Assembly (NCBI GenBank): GCA_042701975.1
Contig: CP170561.1
Location: 868,001 to 932,000 of the forward strand
From: JAFALK01 sp042701975
GTDB taxonomy: Bacteria > Pseudomonadota > Gammaproteobacteria > Burkholderiales > Burkholderiaceae_C
Direction: 5' to 3'
DNA: 64,000 bases
Part shown: positions 26,595 through 34,635 of the stretch, piece by piece
Position numbering within the stretch: the first letter of the stretch is position 1
Layout: every line of letters begins with the position of its first letter
Translations under genes and position numbers: made by a program
The notes under the pieces: model-generated
What the model saw: only the letters and a program-made list of their open reading frames with translations
Database searches by the model: none
What the model was told of the DNA's origin: nothing

Positions 26595-28112
26595 ATGAAC
26601 ACCCTGAGCCGTCGTCATCTGTTGCAAGCTGTCCTCGCGGCGGGTTGCGCCCCCGCCTGGGCCCGCCACGCAATGGCCGCCGATCTGGACCGCTTCGGCT
26701 TCGGCCTCGCCTCCGGCTTCCCTCACCCGAACGGCATGGTGCTGTGGACGATGCTGACCGGCCCCGACCTGCCGGCCCAGGTCGCCGTGGACTGGGAACT
26801 GGCCGATGACGAGGGCTTCCAGCGCATCGTCGCCAGCGGCCGCGAATGGGCCATGCCCGCCGACAGCTACAGCGTGCACGCCGAGCCGCAAGGCCTGGCC
26901 AGCGACCGCTGGTATTGGTACCGCTTCACGGCGCTGGGGCAGCAAAGCATCGTCGGCCGCACCCGCACCGCGCCGGCCTTCGACGCGCCGGTGGCGCGCC
27001 TGCGCTTCGCGCTCGCCTCCTGCCAGCGCTACGACCATGGCCGCTACGCCGCCTGGGCCGACTGTGCGCAGCGCGAGCACGACGTGGTCTTCTTCGTCGG
27101 CGACTACATCTACGAGAACGGCGCCATCGCCCGGCCCGCCGGACAGCGCAGCCACAGCGGCCCGCGCTGCCAGACCCTGGCCGACTACCGCGCCCGCCAC
27201 GCCCTGTACCGCGCCGACCCGCTGCTGCAGGCGGCGCATGCCCGCACGCCGTGGATCATCATCTGGGACGACCACGACATCGAGAACGACTGGGCCGGCA
27301 ATGTGTCCGAACACCTGACCGAGCACTTCGAGCGCCAGCGCGCCTTCGCCGCCAAGGCGTATTGGGAGTTCCTGCCCTTCCCCAAGTCGCGCCGGCCTGA
27401 TGCCTACAACATGCTCATCCACGAGCGCCACGACTGGGGCCGGCTGGCGCGCTTCATCACGCTGGACGATCGCCAGTACCGCGACGCACAGGTCTGCCCC
27501 AAGCCCGGCGAGGGCGGTGGCGGCACCGTCAACAGCAAAGACTGCCCGGCGGTGCTCGACCGCTCGCGCACGCTGCTGGGCGCGGCGCAGGAGCAATGGC
27601 TGGCCGCGCAATGGGACGACAACCGCCCGTGGAACCTGCTGGCCCAGCAGACCATGATGGCCGGCCTGAACTGGGAGAAGGACCCGGCCCTGCCCGAGGT
27701 GCGCTGGACCGATGGCTGGGACGGCTATGTCGGCTCGCGCGAACGCGTGCTGGCCGGCCTGGCCGCGCGCCACGTGCCCAACGCCGTGGTGCTGGGCGGC
27801 GACGTGCATGCCAACTATGTGTGCGATCTGCGTGAACGGCCGGACGCGCCCATCGTGGCCTCGGAGTTCTGCGGCACCTCGATCACCAGCGAAGGCCTCA
27901 AGCAGGAGCGCCTGGACAAGGCCCTGCCCTACAACCCGCACATCCACTACGGACGCAGCGACGAGCGCGGCTACATGAGCTTCGAGCTGCGGCCCGGCCT
28001 GCTCAGCGCCGAGCTGCGCCGCGTCGACGACATCTGGAAGGCCGACAGCAGCGTGTCCACCGCGGCGCGCTTCGTCGTCGAAGCCGGCAAGGCAGGACCG
28101 CAAAAGGCCTGA
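26595..28112 (+). CDS. PhoD family alkaline phosphatase/phosphodiesterase, Tat-exported
   Basis: A 505-residue metallophosphoesterase. The N-terminus has a twin-arginine signal (SRRHLLQAVLAAG, cleavage probably after HAMA near 29). A beta-sandwich opens the mature protein (about 33-130), followed by the PhoD catalytic domain with FVGDYIYEN, WDDHDIENDW and GGDVHANY as metal-binding motifs. PhoD enzymes use calcium and iron and hydrolyse phosphate mono- and diesters outside the cytoplasm. Divergent from the WaaL-like gene with 41 bp between, and convergent with the next gene. No Pho box was recognised upstream. Confidence 0.92.
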   Translation: MNTLSRRHLLQAVLAAGCAPAWARHAMAADLDRFGFGLASGFPHPNGMVLWTMLTGPDLPAQVAVDWELADDEGFQRIVASGREWAMPADSYSVHAEPQGLASDRWYWYRFTALGQQSIVGRTRTAPAFDAPVARLRFALASCQRYDHGRYAAWADCAQREHDVVFFVGDYIYENGAIARPAGQRSHSGPRCQTLADYRARHALYRADPLLQAAHARTPWIIIWDDHDIENDWAGNVSEHLTEHFERQRAFAAKAYWEFLPFPKSRRPDAYNMLIHERHDWGRLARFITLDDRQYRDAQVCPKPGEGGGGTVNSKDCPAVLDRSRTLLGAAQEQWLAAQWDDNRPWNLLAQQTMMAGLNWEKDPALPEVRWTDGWDGYVGSRERVLAGLAARHVPNAVVLGGDVHANYVCDLRERPDAPIVASEFCGTSITSEGLKQERLDKALPYNPHIHYGRSDERGYMSFELRPGLLSAELRRVDDIWKADSSVSTAARFVVEAGKAGPQKA

Positions 28113-28125
28113 GAGCGGCGGCCTT
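28104..28125 (-). terminator. Putative terminator between convergent genes
   Basis: Stem aaggcc / ggcctt spans the 12-bp gap between the two convergent stop codons. On the minus strand it is followed by tttt. It could end the small membrane-protein gene. Confidence 0.4.
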
Positions 28126-28499
28126 CAATCCAGGTGGAGGTAGTCGGCCCGGGTGACGGCATCGTTGGCCTGCACAGAGCAGACGTGGCGCGACTGCGAC
28201 GTTGCGCCCTCGAACACGGCCGAGAGGTCTTGCTCACCGGAATCCAGCTGCGTCCAGTGGCTTTGCTGTGCGCTGGCGCCTGCGGCCTTGGCCTGCTCCA
28301 GCAGGCCTGCGGGGGACTCGCCCACCTTCACCGTCAGGCAAAAGGCGATCGCCTTGCGTTCGGCGTTGCGCTCGGACACCGCCACGTAGATCACCAGGCC
28401 CACGACCACCACGCCCAGCGTGGCGGCCAAGGACATCAGGGCACGAACTGCAATGGGGATCCTGCGGGGCCGGCGCATCGGTCGGATTGCGGTGTGCAT
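28125..28499 (-). CDS. Hypothetical single-span membrane protein
   Basis: A 124-residue protein of no family I recognise. A basic N-terminus (RPMRRPRRIP) precedes one membrane helix (about 20-43) and a soluble domain with two cysteines (AFCLTVKVGE, RHVCSVQAND) that could pair if exported. The ATG at 28499 has GGAG seven bases upstream. The resemblance to type II membrane proteins suggests the domain faces the periplasm. It lies 105 bp from the pseudokinase gene on the same strand, but a functional link is not shown. Confidence 0.65.
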   Translation of the reverse strand: MHTAIRPMRRPRRIPIAVRALMSLAATLGVVVVGLVIYVAVSERNAERKAIAFCLTVKVGESPAGLLEQAKAAGASAQQSHWTQLDSGEQDLSAVFEGATSQSRHVCSVQANDAVTRADYLHLD

Positions 28500-28604
28500 G
28501 GACAAGCTCCAGAACAGATGCCATCAAGGCAGCAACTCCGAACCTTAGCGGCATGCCGCGCCGCGGGCAAGTCGGACGCTGCCGACTCGCTTGCAGCTGG
28601 CCAA

Positions 28605-29648
28605 CTAACGCTTGAGTTCGATGGCGTGCGCCACCGCGCCCAGGCCGCCGGCACGCTCGAGCGCAGCACCACCCAGGACCAGCAAGGCGGCCACCGCCAG
28701 GAACGACCAGCGCCGGCGCTTGGGCTTCTCTGCAGCCACCTTCTCGATCACGGCGCCGGCGACCTCGGGCATGGGCGTGAAGCTCATCGCCGAATGGTTG
28801 CCGCCGGAAAGCCAGGCGCGAACGTCGTCAGCCAGCACTTCGGCGCAGGGCTGGCGGCGTTGCACCAGCGGGGAGGCGGCCTTGCGCAGCAGCGCGTCCA
28901 GGCTCATGCGCTCCTTGAGCTTGAGCTCGCGCCAGCGCGCAGCCGGCGAGGCGTCGGCCACGCCGCTGCCCATTTCATTGGGCAGCCGGCCGTCGACCAG
29001 CGCATAGAGCAAGCAGCCCAGGCCATAGACCTCGGCCGCGAGGCTGGCCGGATGGCCGCCACGTTGCTCGGGGCTGACAAAGGCCGGCAGGCCCACGGGT
29101 GAGCGGCCGCGCTCGAAGGGGCCATCGGGATCGGGAATGCTCGCCAGGCCCAGGCCCATCAGCGAAACCTGGCCCTGCTCGTCCACCCAGATCATTTCCG
29201 GATCGACCTCGGCCAGCAGCCAGCCATGCTGATGCAGGTGCCGCAGCAGCTCGCACAGCTGCACGATCAGGTCGAGCCGCTCGCGCAGGTTGAAGGCCTC
29301 GGCGGCTTCCAGGATGGGTTCGCCCTGCATCGCGCCCAGCACCAGATAGGGCTGGCCCAGGGGCGTGACGCCGCTGTCCGTGGCCACAGCGATGCGGGCG
29401 TGCTGGATCTTGCCGAGCTCGTCGGCATGGTCGGCAAAGCGCAGCAGCAGCTCAGCCGAGAGTTCGTTGCGATGCATGACCAGCGCCGCGGCCTGCTGGC
29501 CCTCGGCGCGCGCGTGGCTGGCCCGGTACCACTGGCCGGTTTCACCACCGCTCATCGGGGATTCCAGCCGCCAGACGCCCAGCGTCAGGCCTTCCCCGAG
29601 GTAGGGGCGCGTGGCGGGCGGCGGCAGTTTGACGGGCGGCATTCGCAT
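28605..29648 (-). CDS. Membrane-anchored protein kinase-like protein, probable pseudokinase
   Basis: A 347-residue protein with a serine/threonine kinase fold (about 20-275), a basic linker and one C-terminal membrane span (about 315-333). The fold is recognisable from GLPAFVSPEQ (the activation-segment end), EVYGLGCLLYALVDGRLP and the overall layout. Every catalytic landmark is altered: the ATP-binding Lys site reads ALVM (55-58), the HRDLKPEN loop reads LAEVDPEM (145-152), and DFG reads GLG (165-167). It is therefore unlikely to transfer phosphate and may be a scaffold or sensor. The ATG at 29648 was chosen over a longer Arg/Gly/Pro-rich extension. Divergent from the S9 peptidase gene. Confidence 0.78.
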   Translation of the reverse strand: MRMPPVKLPPPATRPYLGEGLTLGVWRLESPMSGGETGQWYRASHARAEGQQAAALVMHRNELSAELLLRFADHADELGKIQHARIAVATDSGVTPLGQPYLVLGAMQGEPILEAAEAFNLRERLDLIVQLCELLRHLHQHGWLLAEVDPEMIWVDEQGQVSLMGLGLASIPDPDGPFERGRSPVGLPAFVSPEQRGGHPASLAAEVYGLGCLLYALVDGRLPNEMGSGVADASPAARWRELKLKERMSLDALLRKAASPLVQRRQPCAEVLADDVRAWLSGGNHSAMSFTPMPEVAGAVIEKVAAEKPKRRRWSFLAVAALLVLGGAALERAGGLGAVAHAIELKR

Positions 29649-29692
29649 GTGAAGGCATGGTAGCCGCGCACCCCACCCCTGTCGCACCCGCC

Positions 29693-29715
29693 CCCTCCCC
29701 GGAGCCGGGGGAGGG
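29693..29715. repeat. Strong GC-rich inverted repeat
   Basis: ccctcccc and ggggaggg arms surround a short core that can extend the stem with one bulged G. It lies in the 188-bp divergent gap between the pseudokinase and S9 peptidase genes. A second short inverted repeat, tgaca-a-tgtca, lies at 29751-29761. Either may be a dispersed palindrome or a regulatory structure. Confidence 0.5.
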
Positions 29716-29836
29716 CCGCGCAATCGCTCACGCTAACGGTCGAATTCTGCTGACAATGTCAGCCGCGATACTTGGCAGCAACAAAATCCCCCCGGCGGGA
29801 TGGAGACAAGACAACGATGAGGCAAGTGAGACAGGC

Positions 29837-32320
29837 ATGAGGCGGCTCCCAGCCCGCAGTTCCCTGGCCGCCCTGGCCGCGCTCGCCCTGTTGTCCGCCC
29901 TCGGCGGGGCGGCTCCCGCAAGGGCCGAATCCGGTTTCGCCTACCAGCAGCCGGCGCCGGCCGTGCGCGAGCTGCTCGATGCGCCGGCCCTGCCGCGCAC
30001 CAGCGTCTCCCCCGACCGCCAGACCCTGGCACTGATCGAGCAACGCCGCTTCTCCAGCATCGACGAGCTGTCGCGCCCCGTGCTGCGCCTGGCCGGCCTG
30101 CGCTTCGAGCCCGGCAGCGGTGCGGCGCAGAGCATCGCGCCCATCCTCAAGCTGCGCCTGCGCAGCCTGCTCAATCCGGATGCGCCCGAGCGGGCCGTCG
30201 AGCTGCCGGCCACGGGCACCTTGCATGGCTTTGCCTGGGCGCCGGACGGCCGCCGCTTCGTGCTGATGCGCCGCCTTGATACCGGCACCGAGCTCTGGGT
30301 CGGCGAGGTCGGTTCGGCCCGTGTCCAGCCCGTGGCCTTTGTCCGTGTGAATCCGGTGTTGCTGCCTGAGGTGCATTGGCTGGGCGCGCACGAACTCGTG
30401 GTGGCCACCGTGCCTGAGCGCCGCGGCCCCGCGCCGCAGATGGCGCGCGTGCCCACCGGCCCGGCTGTCCAGGAAAGCCGCGGCATCGCCTCGCCCGAGC
30501 GCACCTACCAGGACCTGCTGAGCGACCCCCAGGACGAGGCCCTCTTCGAATACCACGCCCGTTCGACGCTGACCCGCGTGGACATCGCCACCGGCTTCGC
30601 CCGCGACATCGGCACGCCCGCGCTCTACAGCCGCGTGCTGGCCGTGGGCGAGGCGTACCTGCTGACCGAAAGACTCACCCGCCCCTTCAGCTACAGCGTG
30701 GCCTGGGACGGCTTCCCGCGCGTGGTGGAGCTGCGCACGCGTGACGGCAAACTGGTGCGCGAGCTGGCCAAGTTGCCGCTGAGACAGGGCGTCAGTGTGG
30801 ACGGCGTGAGCACCGGCCCGCGCAGCTTCCAGGCTTCGCCGTTCGCCGATGGCGCGATCTACTGGGTGGAAGCGCTCGATGGCGGCAACAACGCGGCCCG
30901 CGCCACGCACCGCGACCGCCTCATGCGCCTGGACCCGCCCTACACGGCCGACGCGCAGGAAGTGCTGCGCATGGCCTATCGCTACACGCGCCTGGCCTTC
31001 CTCGACGACGGCCGCAACAGCACCGCGCTGCTGACCGAGACCGATCGCGCCCGCAACTGGCTGCGCACCTGGCTGCTGCCGCTTCGCAACGACAACCGCG
31101 CTGAGAAGGGCGCCGGCGCCCCGCGCCTGCTCTTCGAGTTCTCCAGCCGCGAGAAATACCACCATCCCGGCACGCCGATGACGTACACGCTGCCGAACGG
31201 GCGCAACGTCGTGCTCGTCGACCACGGCGATCTGCTGATGACGGGCCCGGGCGCCTCACCCAAGGGCGAGCGACCCTTCCTCGACCGGCTCGACCTGAAG
31301 GACGGCAGCACGACGCGCATCTTCCAGTCCGGCGAGGACATCTTCGAGCAGGTGCTGAGCCCGCTCGAGGGCGGCCGCTGGCTGACGCAGCGCGAATCGC
31401 AGACCGAGCCGCCCAACCTCTTCCTGCGCGACGGCACCGGCCTGTCGGCGCTCACCCGCTTGAAGGATCCTTCGCCGCAGCTGCGCAAGCTCAAGCGCGA
31501 GCTGGTGAGCTTCAAGCGCGCGGACGGCGTGGAGCTGTCCTTCTGGCTGGTTCTGCCGCCCGACTACAAGCCCGGCGAGCGTCGCCCGGCGCTGGTGTGG
31601 GCCTACCCGCTGGAGTTCCCCGACCGCACCACCGCCAGCCAGGTGGCGGGCAGCAACAACCGCTTCTCGCAGCCCAGCGGCCTGTCGCCCCTGCTGCTGG
31701 CGATGGAGGGCTATGTGGTGCTGATGGATGCGGCCATGCCCATCGTGGGCGATGCGCGCGCGGTGAACGACGGCTTCATCGAGCAGCTGCTGATGAACGC
31801 CCACGCCATCCTCGACAAGGCCGACGAGCTGGGCTCGGTCGACCTGCACCGCGTCGCCGTCGGCGGCCACTCCTACGGCGCCTTCATGACGGCAACGCTG
31901 CTGGCCTACAGCGACAACCTGTTCCGCTGCGGCATCGCGCGCAGCGGTGCCTACAACCGTACGCTCACGCCCTTCGGCTTCCAGAGCGAGCGCCGCACGC
32001 TCTGGGAGGCGCGCGACACCTACCTTCGCCTCTCGCCTTTCCTGCTGGCCGACCGCATCAAAGAGCCGCTGCTGCTGACCCACGGTGAGGCGGACAACAA
32101 CGCCGGCACCTTCCCGATCCAGAGCGAGCGCCTGTACGCGGCCCTGGCCGGTACCGGCGGAACGGTGCGCTATGTGGCCCTGCCCTTCGAGGCGCACAAC
32201 TACACGGCCCGAGAGTCCGTGGGCCATGTGCAGTGGGAGATGGCGCGTTGGCTGCGGCAGTGTCTGGGCGATCCCAAGGCGCCGAACGGCAACGGCGCCG
32301 CCTCGGGCGCCGATCGCTGA
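29837..32320 (+). CDS. S9 family peptidase, glutamyl endopeptidase type
   Basis: An 827-residue exported serine peptidase. A signal peptide (cleavage likely after APARA near 30) leads into a beta-propeller (about 45-560) and a C-terminal alpha/beta hydrolase domain. The catalytic triad by position is S679 (GGHSYGAF), D753 (GEADNN) and H787 (FEAHNY). The RSGAYNRTLTPFGFQ segment and long propeller match the S9D group related to plant chloroplast glutamyl endopeptidase, rather than classical prolyl oligopeptidase. It probably degrades peptides in the periplasm or outside. The ATG at 29837 begins the signal peptide; the upstream frame is shadow. A hairpin followed by six T overlaps the stop codon. 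Confidence 0.9.
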   Translation: MRRLPARSSLAALAALALLSALGGAAPARAESGFAYQQPAPAVRELLDAPALPRTSVSPDRQTLALIEQRRFSSIDELSRPVLRLAGLRFEPGSGAAQSIAPILKLRLRSLLNPDAPERAVELPATGTLHGFAWAPDGRRFVLMRRLDTGTELWVGEVGSARVQPVAFVRVNPVLLPEVHWLGAHELVVATVPERRGPAPQMARVPTGPAVQESRGIASPERTYQDLLSDPQDEALFEYHARSTLTRVDIATGFARDIGTPALYSRVLAVGEAYLLTERLTRPFSYSVAWDGFPRVVELRTRDGKLVRELAKLPLRQGVSVDGVSTGPRSFQASPFADGAIYWVEALDGGNNAARATHRDRLMRLDPPYTADAQEVLRMAYRYTRLAFLDDGRNSTALLTETDRARNWLRTWLLPLRNDNRAEKGAGAPRLLFEFSSREKYHHPGTPMTYTLPNGRNVVLVDHGDLLMTGPGASPKGERPFLDRLDLKDGSTTRIFQSGEDIFEQVLSPLEGGRWLTQRESQTEPPNLFLRDGTGLSALTRLKDPSPQLRKLKRELVSFKRADGVELSFWLVLPPDYKPGERRPALVWAYPLEFPDRTTASQVAGSNNRFSQPSGLSPLLLAMEGYVVLMDAAMPIVGDARAVNDGFIEQLLMNAHAILDKADELGSVDLHRVAVGGHSYGAFMTATLLAYSDNLFRCGIARSGAYNRTLTPFGFQSERRTLWEARDTYLRLSPFLLADRIKEPLLLTHGEADNNAGTFPIQSERLYAALAGTGGTVRYVALPFEAHNYTARESVGHVQWEMARWLRQCLGDPKAPNGNGAASGADR

Positions 32321-32330
32321 GGCCTTTTTT
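32300..32330 (+). terminator. Putative terminator of the S9 peptidase gene
   Basis: A stem (gcctc at 32300-32304, gaggc at 32319-32323, extendable by a G-T pair) overlaps the stop codon and is followed by ctttttt. Confidence 0.5.
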
Positions 32331-32334
32331 CGGG

Positions 32335-33222
32335 TCAGTGCTGGCCGGTCGGCGTGGCCGGCAGCGTGCGCAGGTACAGCCGCAGCGCGCCGAGGTCCAC
32401 GTCGCTCATCTTGCCCAGCGAGTCGAAGGGCATGATCTTCACCGCCGTGCCGTCCGGGCGCTTGCCGCTGCGCATGAAGGCGAAGAAGCGCGCGTCATCC
32501 GGATAGCGCTCCATCGCGCCGCCGCCCGGCGTCAGATTGGCCGTGGCCGGCCAGTCCGGGGGGGCGCCCGGGATCGGGCCGCCGGAGAACTTGTCGTTGT
32601 GGCAGCCCTGGCACATCTGCGCCACATAACGCCCATGCTCGACGGTCAGGCCTTCCTGCACCGGCTGGGCTGGTGCGGCCTGGTGGTCGATGCGCGAGGC
32701 CGCGTCGGGGATCATGCCAAAGCCGTAGAGCACGCGGGCGATCAGCGGAAGGCGGACGTCAGCGCCGGTGCCCTCCATTGGCGGCAGGGCCTTGACGTAG
32801 GCGACGATGGCGGCCAGGTCCGCATCGGTGAAGCGCGCGTAGTCCTCGCTGGGCATCACGAGCAGCGGTCGGCCGGTGCGGTCCGCGCCGTGCCGGATCG
32901 CGCGCTCCCAGTCGGTGTTGCCATAGTGCTGCACGACGCTGCCCGGGCCGGTCGTGATGTTCGGCCCCTTGATCCGCAAGCCGGGCTCGTCGGCAAACAC
33001 GCGGCCAGCGCCGTTGGCACCGTGGCACTCCGTGCAGCCGCGCGACTCGAACAGATAGCGCCCGCGCGCCAGGTCGGTCGAATCGGCAAAGCTGCGCGAT
33101 GGCACGTCGACCATGCGATGCGAGCGCTGCTGGTATTGCCAGAGCCCGCCGCCAATGGCGCCGCCCAGCAGCACGGCCACGCCTCCCACTCCCCACAACA
33201 CCCGCTTGATCCACGTCCGCAT
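32335..33222 (-). CDS. Dihaem cytochrome c, membrane-anchored
   Basis: A 295-residue protein with an N-terminal membrane anchor or uncleaved signal (about 8-27) and two class I cytochrome c domains. The haem attachment motifs are C63-TEC-H67 and C204-QGC-H208; likely Met axial ligands lie in LLVMPSEDY and IMPFDSLG. This two-domain layout resembles membrane-bound dehydrogenase cytochrome subunits, but no dehydrogenase gene adjoins it. It should carry electrons on the periplasmic face. Convergent with the S9 peptidase gene and 36 bp downstream of the kinase stop in the efflux operon, so read-through from that operon is possible. Confidence 0.9.
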   Translation of the reverse strand: MRTWIKRVLWGVGGVAVLLGGAIGGGLWQYQQRSHRMVDVPSRSFADSTDLARGRYLFESRGCTECHGANGAGRVFADEPGLRIKGPNITTGPGSVVQHYGNTDWERAIRHGADRTGRPLLVMPSEDYARFTDADLAAIVAYVKALPPMEGTGADVRLPLIARVLYGFGMIPDAASRIDHQAAPAQPVQEGLTVEHGRYVAQMCQGCHNDKFSGGPIPGAPPDWPATANLTPGGGAMERYPDDARFFAFMRSGKRPDGTAVKIMPFDSLGKMSDVDLGALRLYLRTLPATPTGQH

Positions 33223-33258
33223 GGGCCTGCTCCCCTGTGAGCCTGAGGTGCGTGGAGT

Positions 33259-34635
33259 CTAGGAGTTGGGCCTCATTCGCGGATCAGGGACAACGCGAGG
33301 CAGCACCAGGCTCACCGCCAGGCCGCCTGCGGCGCGGTTCTCCAGCGCCACGCGGCCGCCGTGCGCTTCGGAGATCTCGCGCGCCAGGGCCAGGCCCAGG
33401 CCGGTGCCGGAGCGCTTGGTCGAGTAAAAGGGCAGCAGCGCCTGCGAAAGCACGGTCTCGCTCATGCCGGGGCCGCGATCGAAGACGGTGAAGCGCAGCT
33501 CGCCGCCGCCGGCCTCGATGCGCAGGCGCACCTCATCGGCGGCGCCGCCGGCCTCGTGCGCGTTCTTGAGCAGGTTGATCAGCGCCTGCTCGATCTGCGC
33601 GGCGTCGAAGCTGGCCTCCAGCACCGGCGCTTCGCCTTCGAGCTGGAACTGCGCGTGCGCGGCCAGGCCTTGCAGGAAGCCGCTCCATTGCACCGGCTCC
33701 AGCCGCGGCGCGGGCAGCTTGGCAAAGCGCGCGTAGCCATCGATGAAGCCGTGCAGGTGCGTGGCGCGTTCGCCGATGGCGTCGAACACGCGCGCCAGGC
33801 GTTCGGTGTCGCCGCGCGTGAGCAGCTCGCGGCCGCTGTGGGCCAATGAAGAAATCGGCGCGAGCGAGTTGTTGAGCTCGTGGCTGATGACGCGGATCAC
33901 ACGCTTCCAGCTCGCCACTTCCTGGCGCGAGAGTTCGCGCGTCATGCGCCGGATCAGGCGCAGCCGGTGCGGCAGGCCTTGCAGGCGGATCTCGCGCTGG
34001 GTCAGGTGAAAGGTTTCCTCGGCGCCTTCGAGCGCCAGCGTGACCATGCCGTCTTCGCCGGCCATCAGCGCATCCCGCAGCGCGGCGGGCGCGTGCTCGA
34101 TCAGGGCGGTGAGCGTCGTGCCCGCCACGCTGCGCCCGCCGGCCAGCAGCTGGCGCGCGGCGATGTTGGCGATGGCGACGCGGTCCTGCGCGTCCGTCAG
34201 CACCAGGGCCACCGGCGTGTTCTGCACGACGGTATCCAGCAGCAGCTCGCGCTGCGCAAGGTGGCGGCGCTGCTCGCGCAGGGCCTGGCCCAGCTCGCCG
34301 TGCAGGCGCATCAGCTCGCCGAGCTCCAGGCTGGTGCCGCGCGTGGGCGCGGCGATGGACATGCTGAAGTCGCCCTCGCGGTAGGAAAGCACGGCGCCTT
34401 CGAGCGCGCGCAGCAAGCGCGTGAGCGGGCCCAGAAAGCCCTGCACGAGCAGGAGCAGCAGCGGCAGCGTGAACAGCAGGCTCAGCGCGAAGGTGGCCCA
34501 CTCCGGCGGACGCGGCCAGCCCATCCAGAGCAGGAGCTGCGGCACGGGCCAGAGCGTCAGCGCCGCATGCATGCCCAGCGCCGTCAGCACGCTCAGGAAG
34601 AGCATGGCGAACAGGCGCTGGCTAAGAGAGCCCAT
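33259..34635 (-). CDS. Sensor histidine kinase of the efflux operon (NtrY-like)
   Basis: A 458-residue membrane kinase. Two membrane helices (about 7-30 and 46-66) bracket a very short periplasmic loop, followed by a HAMP-like stretch, a PAS-like domain (about 130-210) and the kinase core. The phospho-acceptor His is in VISHELNNSLAPI near 251. The ATPase domain shows LINLLKNAHEA, FDRGPGMS and GTGLGLALA. The near absence of an external sensor loop suggests sensing in or at the membrane. It overlaps the sigma54 regulator gene by 14 bp and is the last gene of the operon. Confidence 0.9.
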   Translation of the reverse strand: MGSLSQRLFAMLFLSVLTALGMHAALTLWPVPQLLLWMGWPRPPEWATFALSLLFTLPLLLLLVQGFLGPLTRLLRALEGAVLSYREGDFSMSIAAPTRGTSLELGELMRLHGELGQALREQRRHLAQRELLLDTVVQNTPVALVLTDAQDRVAIANIAARQLLAGGRSVAGTTLTALIEHAPAALRDALMAGEDGMVTLALEGAEETFHLTQREIRLQGLPHRLRLIRRMTRELSRQEVASWKRVIRVISHELNNSLAPISSLAHSGRELLTRGDTERLARVFDAIGERATHLHGFIDGYARFAKLPAPRLEPVQWSGFLQGLAAHAQFQLEGEAPVLEASFDAAQIEQALINLLKNAHEAGGAADEVRLRIEAGGGELRFTVFDRGPGMSETVLSQALLPFYSTKRSGTGLGLALAREISEAHGGRVALENRAAGGLAVSLVLPRVVPDPRMRPNS

